Positions 19,749 through 27,898 of a stretch of 64,000 nt of DNA are shown piece after piece. Under the pieces are notes generated by a model. It searched no databases and was not told where the DNA came from. It was given only the letters and a program-made list of their open reading frames with translations. The translations under genes and the position numbers were made by a program. Origin of the DNA: Chryseobacterium sp. ERMR1:04 (GTDB lineage: Bacteria; Bacteroidota; Bacteroidia; Flavobacteriales; Weeksellaceae); contig NZ_LIRF01000004.1 of the NCBI RefSeq assembly GCF_001297705.1, positions 124,001 to 188,000 of the forward strand, in the 5' to 3' direction. Numbering within the stretch: position 1 is the first letter of the stretch; each line of letters begins with the position of its first letter.

Positions 19749-19855
19749 CAATTTGTAATATTTTTCTTATTTTCAATTTTATAAAAATTACAATATTCAA
19801 CCGTTTAAAAAATGAACACATTTATTTAGTAATCAATTATTTACATTACAAAAAT

Positions 19856-20827
19856 CTACAATGACCGAACTCTTACCACTTTCTGATAAGCCTCTTGTAT
19901 CAACTTACTGCTCGTATCATCCCAATTTTTGGTAAACGGAATATCATCCAGAGAATCTAAGCCTACAATTTCAGCAGCTGTTCCACAGAAGAAAGCGGCA
20001 TCGGCCCCTCTCATTTCTTCAGGTTTAAAGAAAGTTTCTTTAACAGGAATATTAAGTGCATTACATATTTCAAAAACAGTCTGTCGTGTGATGCCCGGCA
20101 GTATACTTCCTTTCGCCGGGGTAAAAAGAACACCATCTTTTTCATAGAAAACATTGGCTCCTGAACTTTCTGCAACATTTCCTTTTTCATCCAATACTAA
20201 AGCTTCATCATATCCTTTATCTTTCGCTTCCTGACTGGCTAAAATTGAATTTACATAGTGTCCTCCTACTTTTGCCTCCAGTAAAAAAGCCTGAGGATTG
20301 GGTCTCTGAAAACTTGAAGTCATAACTCGAACTCTATCCGATAAATACCCATTATTCCACTCCCATGCTAATATCGTGAGGTAGGATTCTTTTCCTTTGG
20401 TTAAACCCATATTAGGAGAACAAAAAACCAGCGGACGAATATATGCGTCATCCAATTCTCATACGCTCTGCAATTCTATAGATTGTTGATGTTCCTTGAA
20501 GTGCCGCATATTAGGAGAACAAAAAACCAGCGGACGAATATATGCGTCATCCAATTGGTTACGCTCTAACAGTTCATACGTAAGATCTTTGAGTTCCTGA
20601 GTGGTATAAGAAAATGGAATATGCATCAACTCTGCAGAACGGCGCAAACGGTCATAATGTTCTTCCGCTTTAAAGATCTTTGTTCCATGATCGGTTTTAT
20701 AAGATTTTATTCCTTCAAAAACAGAATATCCATAATGCAGGGATTGCCCGTAAAGATCCGTTTGGGCATCTTTTGCTTTTACAAATTTTCCGTTAAAATA
20801 AATGAGGGTTTCATTGTTGTAATACAT
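19856..20827 (-). pseudogene. ilvE: Branched-chain amino acid aminotransferase, interrupted by a 99-bp in-frame duplication with a stop
   Basis: PLP transaminase catalysing the last step for Ile, Val and Leu. The two pieces, 20459-20827 (N-terminal 122 codons) and 19856-20455, together give the full class IV fold: GYSVFEGIKSY, RLRRSAELM, the PLP lysine region LEAKVGGHYVNSILA and NVAESSGANVF. Between them the block LDDAYIRPLVFCSPNM occurs twice, separated by 15 unrelated-looking codons and a TGA. Removing 99 bp restores one continuous frame of about 290 residues. The inserted part looks like a noisy copy of adjacent ilvE sequence, so an assembly artefact is likely and the real gene is probably intact. 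First gene behind the attenuators. Confidence 0.9.
20408..20556. repeat. 50-bp direct duplication inside ilvE with noisy filler
   Basis: 20408-20457 and 20507-20556 are identical over 50 bp. The 49-bp filler (20458-20506) aligns with indels to the true sequence after the second copy: both contain ACGCTCT, then GTTCCT, then a GA..GTG block. The same layout occurs in two other genes of this window. Confidence 0.85.
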
Positions 20828-20856
20828 TTTTTATTCAGTTTAAAGTTTGTTGAAAT

Positions 20857-20887
20857 AAAAAAGCCCTCTCACAATGTGAGAGGGCTT
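20857..20887 (-). terminator. Attenuator terminator 2 of the ilv leader
   Basis: In the minus-strand RNA, a 12-bp stem AAGCCCTCTCAC / GTGAGAGGGCTT with a 3-nt loop is followed by a U run, 30 bases before the ilvE ATG. The alternative partner is GTGAGAAGG, overlapping the stop codon of leader peptide 2; it can pair with the CCCTCTCAC arm and would act as the antiterminator when the ribosome stalls earlier on the Ile codons. Confidence 0.85.
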
Positions 20888-20913
20888 AGAATATATGGCA
20901 ATATCTTTCCTTC

Positions 20914-20967
20914 TCACGGTAGTAAGGGAATAATAATGACGATAATAATTGTTGTTAATTGATACAT
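20914..20967 (-). CDS. ilv leader peptide 2
   Basis: A 17-codon frame reading MYQLTTIIIVIIIPLLP then TGA. It has six Ile, one Val and three Leu, that is 10 branched-chain codons of 17, with two runs of three Ile. It sits between terminator 1 and terminator 2 upstream of ilvE. This composition and position are diagnostic of a transcription-attenuation leader sensing charged tRNA-Ile (and Val/Leu). No good Shine-Dalgarno sequence is visible, as is usual in Bacteroidota. Confidence 0.85.
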   Translation of the reverse strand: MYQLTTIIIVIIIPLLP

Positions 20968-20976
20968 AATTTTGGA

Positions 20977-21008
20977 ATAAAAAAAAGCCGCTTCATTTTG
21001 AAGCGGCT
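20977..21008 (-). terminator. Attenuator terminator 1 of the ilv leader
   Basis: In the minus-strand RNA, a 9-bp stem AGCCGCTTC / GAAGCGGCT with a 5-nt loop is followed by eight U. A short upstream AGCGG, about 10 bases after the stop of leader peptide 1, can pair with CCGCT of the stem and is the candidate antiterminator strand. Confidence 0.85.
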
Positions 21009-21053
21009 CTATATAATTTAAAATAATTTTATTGTTATATCTACCGCTCTTTA

Positions 21054-21119
21054 CTATTGAATGACAATAGTATTAATAATAGAAATGACAATAATATTTT
21101 TCTGATTCGTAAAATTCAT
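21054..21119 (-). CDS. ilv leader peptide 1
   Basis: A 21-codon frame starting MNFTNQKN and continuing with IIVISIINTIVIQ then TAG. It has seven Ile and two Val codons in its last 13 positions. It lies immediately downstream of a -7-like box and upstream of terminator 1. With the second peptide downstream it forms two successive attenuation modules before ilvE. The ATG is only 4 bases from the -7-like box, so the mRNA may be nearly leaderless here, or the true promoter is further upstream inside folP. Confidence 0.85.
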   Translation of the reverse strand: MNFTNQKNIIVISIINTIVIQ

Positions 21120-21123
21120 GGTG

Positions 21124-21131
21124 TAAAGGTA
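21124..21131 (-). promoter_or_regulatory. Candidate -7 box of the ilv operon (TACCTTTA)
   Basis: One mismatch to TANNTTTG on the minus strand, in the 50-base gap between the folP stop and leader peptide 1. It is the only plausible box in that gap. Confidence 0.4.
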
Positions 21132-21169
21132 TTATTTTTTTGATATTCCACACTATTTTTTAGCTTTTT

Positions 21170-22033
21170 TTAACTTTTTATTTTTTGAGCATTAAATTCT
21201 AATCGTGTTTTTTGAGCTTCCAAAACATCATGAACCCTCAAAATTTTAGCACCTTGATGCAGTACTTTCATATGAAGCTTTTGTGTTTCTTCATTAATAT
21301 CCAATGCCGATTTTCCGAGTGGTTTATAGATAAATGATTTTCGGGAAATACCAATCAATAATGGCCATCTACCAAAACCTAAATATTCTGTTTCATTAAT
21401 CATTTTCATTTGGTCTTCAACCGTTTTGCCAAAACCAAAACCGGGATCTAAAATAATATCTTTTACTCCTTTTTCAAGAAGCCGGCTTGTTTTTTCAGAA
21501 AAATACCGGTTGATTTCCAACGTAATATCTTCAAATTGTATTTTATCATGCATCGTTTCATACGAAGGATTTACATGCATTAAAATATAAGGAAGTTTTG
21601 TTTCGGCGGCTGTATCAAACATAGCGTCATCATATTGACCGCCTGAAATATCATTAATAATATCCATCCCTTCATTAAAGCCAAACTTAACAGTTTCAGC
21701 ATAAAAAGTATCCAACGAAATCAAAGCTTCAGGAAATTCTTTCTTGATTTGAGAAATTAACGTTCCTATTCTTCGGATTTCTTCTTCACTGCTTAAAAAC
21801 CCTGCGTTTGGACGGGTAGATTGCGGTCCAATATCAATAATTTCAGCGCCCTCTTTCAATAATTTTTCAGCATGAAACAAAGCTGATTTTTCATTATTAA
21901 ATTTCCCTCCATCTGAAAAAGAATCTGGAGTGAGATTTAAAATTCCCATGATTTTCGGACTGGTTAAATCTACAAGTCTTCCGTTACAATTGATAGAATA
22001 TGAGGCTTTATATGTTTGAGTGTTTGAGTACAT
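21170..22033 (-). CDS. folP: Dihydropteroate synthase
   Basis: Joins p-aminobenzoate to the pterin diphosphate in folate synthesis; target of sulfonamides. 287 residues, TIM-barrel. Motifs are GILNLTPDSFSDGG (about 30), DIGPQSTRP (about 70; DPGG/S-type pterin loop), NDISGG, DPGFGFGKT and GISRKSF. The open start MYSNTQTYKAS is kept because no better internal ATG precedes GILNLTPDSF. It is divergent from the DUF1599 gene and lies just upstream of the ilv leader on the same strand, without a clear terminator between. Confidence 0.96.
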   Translation of the reverse strand: MYSNTQTYKASYSINCNGRLVDLTSPKIMGILNLTPDSFSDGGKFNNEKSALFHAEKLLKEGAEIIDIGPQSTRPNAGFLSSEEEIRRIGTLISQIKKEFPEALISLDTFYAETVKFGFNEGMDIINDISGGQYDDAMFDTAAETKLPYILMHVNPSYETMHDKIQFEDITLEINRYFSEKTSRLLEKGVKDIILDPGFGFGKTVEDQMKMINETEYLGFGRWPLLIGISRKSFIYKPLGKSALDINEETQKLHMKVLHQGAKILRVHDVLEAQKTRLEFNAQKIKS

Positions 22034-22244
22034 GAGCGTTTAGGGGTTAAGAAAAATATAACTTATAAATACTAAATAACCATTATTGGCCTTTAGCAAT
22101 ACAAATTTAAGGACTAACAATGATATCCTGCAACTTAAAATAACTTTTAACGATAAGCAATTCCAACGCTCAAACACTCCCATCCTCATCCTCTCAAACC
22201 ATAAAAAACTCCTCTTTGAATCCTGCTAGATAAAAGCTAATTCG

Positions 22245-22252
22245 TATATTTG
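22245..22252 (+). promoter_or_regulatory. Candidate -7 box (TATATTTG) for the DUF1599 gene
   Basis: Exact TANNTTTG match, 17 bases before the ATG at 22270. Confidence 0.5.
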
Positions 22253-22269
22253 AAAGCTTAAGAGAATTT

Positions 22270-22836
22270 ATGTTAAAAACTTCAATACAGTTCGAGAAAG
22301 TTATCAATGAGTGCCGTGATTTATTTTCAAAAAAATTACAGGATTACGGTGCAGCTTGGAGGGTTTTAAGACCGAGCTCCATTACGGATCAAATTTACAT
22401 TAAAGTCAACAGAATCCGCACGTTACAGATGACTGATGTAAAAATGATCGATGAAAGCGAAGAAAGTGAATTTATCGCGATTGTAAACTATTCTATCATC
22501 GGGTTGATTCAGCTTGAAAAAGGACTTTCTAATGATTTTAACGAAGACAAAGAGGAGATTTTAAATCTGTATGATAAATATTCTAAAGAAGCTCAGGCTT
22601 TAATGGAAAGAAAAAATCATGATTACGGTGAAGCGTGGAGAGATATGAGAATTTCTTCGATTACAGATCTTATTTACCAAAAGGTGCTAAGAACAAAACA
22701 AATTGAAGATAACCAAGGCGTTACCATCGTTTCTGAAGGGTTAGATGCCAACTATTTCGATATGCTGAACTACGCCGTTTTCTGTCTTATAAAATTCTCC
22801 GAAAAACAAGATAACTTCCAATCTAAAACTATTTAA
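22270..22836 (+). CDS. DUF1599 domain protein
   Basis: 188 residues made of two related halves. Each carries K..DYG.AWR..R.SSITD.IY.KV.R (first at about 20-50, second at about 115-150), the repeated signature of the DUF1599 (nucleotide-modification-associated) family. Function is not established; the family name suggests nucleotide chemistry. The stop is 2 bases from the next ATG, and in Flavobacteriia this gene commonly sits next to folP and the BT_3928-type gene, as here. Confidence 0.85.
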   Translation: MLKTSIQFEKVINECRDLFSKKLQDYGAAWRVLRPSSITDQIYIKVNRIRTLQMTDVKMIDESEESEFIAIVNYSIIGLIQLEKGLSNDFNEDKEEILNLYDKYSKEAQALMERKNHDYGEAWRDMRISSITDLIYQKVLRTKQIEDNQGVTIVSEGLDANYFDMLNYAVFCLIKFSEKQDNFQSKTI

Positions 22837-22838
22837 TC

Positions 22839-23951
22839 ATGATCAAAGGTCTATTACGTTTCATTATTGCTATTATTTTCATCCTTTCAGGCTTTGTAAA
22901 AGCGGTGGATTTGGTAGGTTTTTCTTTTAAAATGGAAGAGTATTTCGCTCCTTCTGTTTTCAACATGCCATTTTTAGAAAAATTTGCCTTATTATTTTCG
23001 ATAATTGTAGTTGTTTTAGAGCTTTTTCTTGGATTTATGCTTTTATTAAAGTTAAAACTGAAGTTCACGCTCTCAGCGCTTATTGCACTTTGCATCTTCT
23101 TTGGCTTCCTTACTTTTTACTCAGCCTATTTCAATGTGGTAACAGATTGCGGATGTTTTGGAGATGCCATCAAATTCACCCCTTGGCAGAGTTTCATTAA
23201 AGATATTGTACTTTTAGTTGGGTTAATCATTGTATTTATTCTTTACCGAAAAGAGTTTAAGAAAAAGGATGATTATACTTTCAGCTCTAAAAAAGACCCT
23301 TCAAATACATTTAAATATATTCTTTTAGGACTATTTTCTTTGGGGATGATCTACATTATGGCTCAAGGAATTATGCATGAACCTTTAATTGATTTCCGTG
23401 ATTATAAAATAGGAACCGATATTAAAGGTGAAAAAGAAAAGATCAATAAAAACCCGTCTGAATACAAAACTTTTTACTCTCTTAAAAATCAAAAAACGGG
23501 AGAAATTTTAAAAGTAAATCAGGACGATTATATTAAAGAAACAAAATATTGGGAAGAAGGATCTCCGTGGAAAATCGAGGAAGGAAAAAACGAATCTGTT
23601 TTAGTAAAAGAAGGATATAAATCTGAAATCGCTAAGTTTAAGATTGAAGATCTTACAGGAAAAGAAATTAATGACGAGATCATTAATGCGCCAAAAGCAA
23701 TCTTAGTTTTCTCTTACCATCCGAAAGAAGTTCCAGCAGACTTACTTCAAAAATTGGAAGCTAAAGTTAATGCTCAAAAAGGAGCGGTTATCTATGGTGT
23801 TTCAACCGATCATAACACTTTTAAAACGATTAAAAATGCAATGATGGACGGAACTGCCATTAAAACGATTGCAAGAAGTAATCCTTTTGTATTGATTCTA
23901 GAAAAAGGAAAAATTGTAGATAAACAACCTGCAAAAGACTATATTAAATAA
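22839..23951 (+). CDS. BT_3928-type DoxX/MauE family membrane protein with thioredoxin-like C-terminus
   Basis: 370 residues. Four or five transmembrane segments lie in the first ~185 residues (GLLRFIIAIIFILSGFVKAVD, LLFSIIVVVLELFLGF and so on). The motif DCGCFGDAI between membrane segments is a Cys pair typical of MauE/DoxX redox-linked proteins. The C-terminal ~200 residues are soluble, periplasmic or cytosolic, with a thioredoxin-like pattern ending FVLILEKGKIVD. It probably handles redox equivalents at the membrane; the exact substrate is unknown. It is coupled to the DUF1599 gene. Confidence 0.85.
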   Translation: MIKGLLRFIIAIIFILSGFVKAVDLVGFSFKMEEYFAPSVFNMPFLEKFALLFSIIVVVLELFLGFMLLLKLKLKFTLSALIALCIFFGFLTFYSAYFNVVTDCGCFGDAIKFTPWQSFIKDIVLLVGLIIVFILYRKEFKKKDDYTFSSKKDPSNTFKYILLGLFSLGMIYIMAQGIMHEPLIDFRDYKIGTDIKGEKEKINKNPSEYKTFYSLKNQKTGEILKVNQDDYIKETKYWEEGSPWKIEEGKNESVLVKEGYKSEIAKFKIEDLTGKEINDEIINAPKAILVFSYHPKEVPADLLQKLEAKVNAQKGAVIYGVSTDHNTFKTIKNAMMDGTAIKTIARSNPFVLILEKGKIVDKQPAKDYIK

Positions 23952-24032
23952 TATATATAAATGGTGAATGGTTATTTGTAGATTAGTATAAAAACCATTC
24001 CTTATCAATTAATTTAAAACACTAAACATACA

Positions 24033-24383
24033 ATGCATAAATCAAATAAACCTATCGCTGGTTACCACTTATTAATGATACTTTCTTCTGTAGACGGAGA
24101 ATTTGCTCCTGAAGAAGGAATGCTTGTTCAGCAATATTTAGCGGATGAATTTCCGTTCAAAATGAACTTGGATGACGAGTTGGAAACCATTGCATTATTG
24201 CAACCCGAAGAATGGAAAAACCATTTTGAATTCCATGCCGGATGTTTCTATGATGACTCTACAGAGCCTGAACGTAAGAAATTTGCTCAGTTTGCCAAAA
24301 CACTGATAAAAGCTGATAACAAAGTAACTGATGAAGAACATACTTATTATAAGCACCTGAAGAATATCTGGCAACTGGAGTAA
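24033..24383 (+). CDS. TerB-like protein
   Basis: 116 residues, acidic and helical, containing LLMILSSVDGEFAPEEGMLVQQYL near the N-terminus and KADNKVTDEEHTYYKHL near the end. These two D-x-x-x-x-x-E helices resemble the tellurite-resistance TerB / co-chaperone DjlA N-terminal fold. The role in this organism is unknown. It lies 81 bases after the DoxX gene and 30 bases before the oligopeptidase, probably in the same transcript. Confidence 0.7.
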   Translation: MHKSNKPIAGYHLLMILSSVDGEFAPEEGMLVQQYLADEFPFKMNLDDELETIALLQPEEWKNHFEFHAGCFYDDSTEPERKKFAQFAKTLIKADNKVTDEEHTYYKHLKNIWQLE

Positions 24384-24413
24384 TTCTCGCAAGCCAAAAA
24401 ACAAAATATAAAT

Positions 24414-26604
24414 ATGAAAAGATTTTATTTAGGATTACTAGTTATGAGTGTTTCAACAATTCAATCTCAAAAATTCCCTGATCTGAAAGCTCCTATTGCT
24501 GAAAAGCAGGAACATCTCCGTGAAATACATGGTGATAAAGTAAATGATCCTTATTATTGGATGATTGATTACTTCAAAAAAGGAAAAGATTCTACAAAAG
24601 TAGTTGATTACCTGAAGGCAGAAAACACCTATTGGGAAGGGATGATGAAAGACACAGAACCTTTCAGAGATCAGCTTTTCAAGGAAATGAAAGCAAGAAT
24701 CAAGGAGAAAGACGAGTCCGTTCCTACCTTCAAAAAAGGTTATTATTACTATACCCGAACTGAAACCGGAAAACAGTATTTCAAATATTGCAGGAAGAAA
24801 GGAAACCTAAATGCTCCGGAGGAAATCCTGCTGGATGTAGATCAACTTGCCGAAGGGCATGCTTACTACTCGGCTTCAGGATTTAGCATTAGCCCTGACA
24901 ATACCAAATTAATTTACGGAGTAGATGATGTTTCCAGAAGGCAGTATAAACTATTTTTAAAAGATCTTTCTACCGGAAAAATAACAGATCTTGGCATTAA
25001 AAACACGACAGGTTCTGCCACTTGGGCGAATGATAATAAAACAATCTTTTACACCGGAAAAAATGCCGAAACGCTTTTAACCGAGAAAATCTTCAGACAT
25101 TCTCTGGGAACAGATGCCGCTAAAGATGTTTTGGTGTATGAAGAGAAAGACAAGACCAATTATATTGGGGTTGGAAAATCAAAGAATGAAAAATTCATTA
25201 TGATTTATTCCGGTGCTACAACCTCTTCTGAGACAAGATATCTTGATGCCGAAAATCCTAACGGAACATTCAAAGTTTTCCAACCGAGAATGAAAGATGT
25301 ATTGTATGATGTGACTGCTTTGGAAGATAAATTTTTAATCACCACCAATAAAGATGCACTCAATTTCAAAGTTGTAGAAACTCCTCTAGACAAAACAGGT
25401 GTTGAAAACTGGAAGGATTTCGTTCCGCACAGAAAAGATGTATTGATGCAGGGAATCAGTGAATTTAAAAATTACCTTGTTTTCAGTGAGATGTTTTTTC
25501 AAAATTTAATACAAAATTTATAATTTAAACGGGAAAAAAAACAATTTCAGTGAAAGACAAAACGGACTTTCACAATTGGTTATTTACGACAGAAAAACGG
25601 GTAAAAAAGAATTCCTGAAATTCGATGAGCCTACTTATACTGTTTATGCATCAGGAAATCCGGAATACAATACAGATAATTTCCGTTTTGGATATACTTC
25701 TATGATTACCCCAAGTTCTCAATTTGAACAAGATTTAAAGACAGGAAAAAGAACTTTACTGAAACAACAGGAGGTTTTAGGGGGGTACAATAAAGAAAAT
25801 TACACCACAGAAAGACTTTTTGCTACCGCAAAAGACGGAACAAAAATTCCTATTTCTATCGTTTATAAAAAAGGATACAAAAAAGATGGAAACAGCCCAC
25901 TCCTACTGTATGCTTACGGTTCTTATGGAAACTCTATAGATGCCGCATTCAGCAGCACAAGGCTCAGTCTTCTGGACAGAGGTTTTGCATTTGCAATCGC
26001 TCATATCCGTGGCGGCCAGGAAATGGGAAGACAATGGTATGAAGACGGTAAAATGATGAAAAAGAAAAATACATTTACCGATTTTATTGATTCCGGAGAA
26101 TATTTAGTGAAGGAGAAATATACATCTCCAAAACATTTGTATGCACAGGGAGGAAGTGCAGGAGGTCTATTGATGGGTGCTATTGTCAATATGAAACCTG
26201 AATTATGGAACGGCGTTATTTCACAGGTTCCCTTTGTAGATGTTGTGAACACGATGATGGATGAAACGATTCCATTAACCACCAATGAATATGACGAATG
26301 GGGAAATCCAAGCAATAAAGAAGCGTATTTCTACATGAAATCCTACTCTCCGTATGAAAACGTAGAAAAGAAAAACTATCCTAACATCCTGGTAACAACA
26401 GGACTTCATGATTCTCAGGTACAATATTTTGAGCCTGCAAAATGGGTAGCAAAATTAAGGGATATGAAAACAGATAAAAATGTATTATTATTAAAAACAG
26501 ACATGGCTTATGGCCACGGCGGTGCTTCAGGAAGATTTGATTACCTGAAAGATCTTGCCTTGGTGTATGCTTTTATGTTTAAATTAGAAGGAATTACTAA
26601 ATAA
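24414..26604 (+). pseudogene. Prolyl oligopeptidase (S9A), interrupted by a 64-bp insertion
   Basis: Cleaves short peptides after proline. The N-terminal piece 24414-25523 has a signal-like start and the beta-propeller (HGDKVNDPYYWM). The C-terminal piece from 25554 on carries the rest of the propeller and the alpha/beta hydrolase: GSYGNS, the catalytic serine in GGSAGGLLMGA, the acid in GLHDSQVQ and the histidine in YGHGGASGR. The pieces join if 64 bp between two copies of tttcagtga (25481 and 25545) are removed, giving ..LVFSERQNGLSQLVIYD... As in ilvE, the insert looks like a noisy copy of downstream sequence, so the true gene is probably intact. Confidence 0.85.
25481..25553. repeat. 9-bp direct repeat flanking noisy filler in the oligopeptidase gene
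   Basis: tttcagtga occurs at 25481-25489 and 25545-25553. The 55-bp filler ends in attta..a...aaacggg then a run of A, matching with indels the true sequence near 25585-25612. Offset 64 bp, so the frame is lost. Confidence 0.75.
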
Positions 26605-26672
26605 AAATATCATGCAGATTAAGAATGAAAAATCTGCGAGAAATAATAAATAAATAATTTTAGATAAAAAAT

Positions 26673-27434
26673 ATGAGAAGAAAAATAGTTGCAGGAAACT
26701 GGAAAATGAACAAAAACATAATTGAAGCTCAACAATTGATGGTTCAGTTATTAAGTTATAAAAACAACCACAAAACCAACTGCGAAGTTTGGATTGCACC
26801 TCCATCTTTATACTTAATGATGGCAAAAGACATCTTCGAAAAAAATGAGATCGGTGTATTTTCTCAGGATATGAGCGAGCATGTAAGTGGCGCTTATACA
26901 GGAGAAATCTCTGCTGACATGTTGGAATCAATTGATGCAACAGGTTCTTTAATCGGACACTCTGAAAGAAGACAATATCACGGAGAAACAGATTCTCACT
27001 GTAACGTAAAAGTAAAATTAGCTTTAGACAAAGGTTTAATTCCTATTTACTGTAACGGAGAAACATTGGAGCAAAGAAAAGCGGGTCAACATTTTGAAGT
27101 GGTAAAAAACCAAACTGAAGTTGCTCTTTTCACGCTTTCTGCAGAAGAAATTAAAAAAGTAGTAATTGCTTACGAACCTGTTTGGGCAATCGGAACCGGA
27201 GAAACGGCAAGCCCTGAACAAGCTCAGGAAATCCACGCTCATATCAGAAGCATCATCGCTGCAAAATACGGAAAGGAAGTTGCTGACGAAGTTTCTATCC
27301 TTTACGGAGGTTCTGTAAAACCAGACAACGCCAAAGAGATTTTCTCTCAACCTGATATTGACGGTGGTTTGATTGGTGGAGCTGCTTTGAAATTAGAAGA
27401 TTTTTCTAAGATTATTGAAGGATTTAATTCATAA
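26673..27434 (+). CDS. tpiA: Triose-phosphate isomerase
   Basis: Interconverts dihydroxyacetone phosphate and glyceraldehyde 3-phosphate. 253 residues. Substrate lysine is in AGNWKMN (K12-13), the electrophilic histidine in IGHSERR (~96), the catalytic glutamate in AYEPVWAIGTG (~170) with the flexible loop 6, and the phosphate loops are LYGGSVKPDNA and GGLIGGAAL. It lies 68 bases after the oligopeptidase stop and is followed by a strong terminator. Confidence 0.98.
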   Translation: MRRKIVAGNWKMNKNIIEAQQLMVQLLSYKNNHKTNCEVWIAPPSLYLMMAKDIFEKNEIGVFSQDMSEHVSGAYTGEISADMLESIDATGSLIGHSERRQYHGETDSHCNVKVKLALDKGLIPIYCNGETLEQRKAGQHFEVVKNQTEVALFTLSAEEIKKVVIAYEPVWAIGTGETASPEQAQEIHAHIRSIIAAKYGKEVADEVSILYGGSVKPDNAKEIFSQPDIDGGLIGGAALKLEDFSKIIEGFNS

Positions 27435-27456
27435 TAATAGAATAAAAAAAATATTG

Positions 27457-27485
27457 AAAACCACCATATTTGGTGGTTTTTTTTG
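27457..27485 (+). terminator. Intrinsic terminator after tpiA
   Basis: A 9-bp stem AAAACCACC / GGTGGTTTT with a 6-nt loop followed by more T. Confidence 0.85.
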
Positions 27486-27492
27486 GATATGG

Positions 27493-27714
27493 TTAGAATA
27501 TTTTAACGTTAAAAATAAAATAGTAAACCTGGTAATTAACCGCTTTTCCAGCTAGAAAATAAACGTAAAGTTCTTTTTTGAAAATTCCGAAAAAAGATGT
27601 AAAAAGTATATAATTCATCTTTTCTTCTTCAGTATAGTCTGGAATTGTTATTCCATAAAATTGTTCAATCTCAATCGCAATAAGATCTAAGAAATCATTT
27701 TTGGATAACGACAT
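27493..27714 (-). CDS. Small hypothetical protein, doubtful
   Basis: 73 codons starting MSLSKNDFLDLIAIEIEQFYG. The first 45 residues look protein-like (acidic helix, YTEEEKMNYILFTSFFG), while the tail is low-complexity aromatic. No family is recognised. It lies between the tpiA terminator and the phytase-like gene's terminator. It could be a small gene or a decayed one with an altered 3' end. Confidence 0.4.
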   Translation of the reverse strand: MSLSKNDFLDLIAIEIEQFYGITIPDYTEEEKMNYILFTSFFGIFKKELYVYFLAGKAVNYQVYYFIFNVKIF

Positions 27715-27850
27715 AGTCAGTCTATTAGTTTAATGTTAAAAAATGATATACGAAGAATCTTTATTTTCAGATTTAAAAACTACAAATTCTATGTAAAATT
27801 GATCTTCAACCCATTTTATACACTAACAAATATAGCTATTATAAAGAACA

Positions 27851-27878
27851 AAAAGTCTCTCAAAATTGAGAGACTTTT
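27851..27878 (-). terminator. Terminator of the phytase-like gene
   Basis: A 13-bp stem AAAAGTCTCTCAA / TTGAGAGACTTTT with a 2-nt loop, 21 bases beyond the stop codon at 27899. T-rich on the plus side as well, so it could act in both directions. Confidence 0.75.
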
Positions 27879-27898
27879 TCATGTGGTAAAATTGAAAA

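Noticed and set aside
19642..19855. Possible third leader peptide between ilvE and ilvD
   Set aside because: A 25-codon frame overlaps the ilvD start but contains few Ile/Val/Leu codons and no terminator follows.
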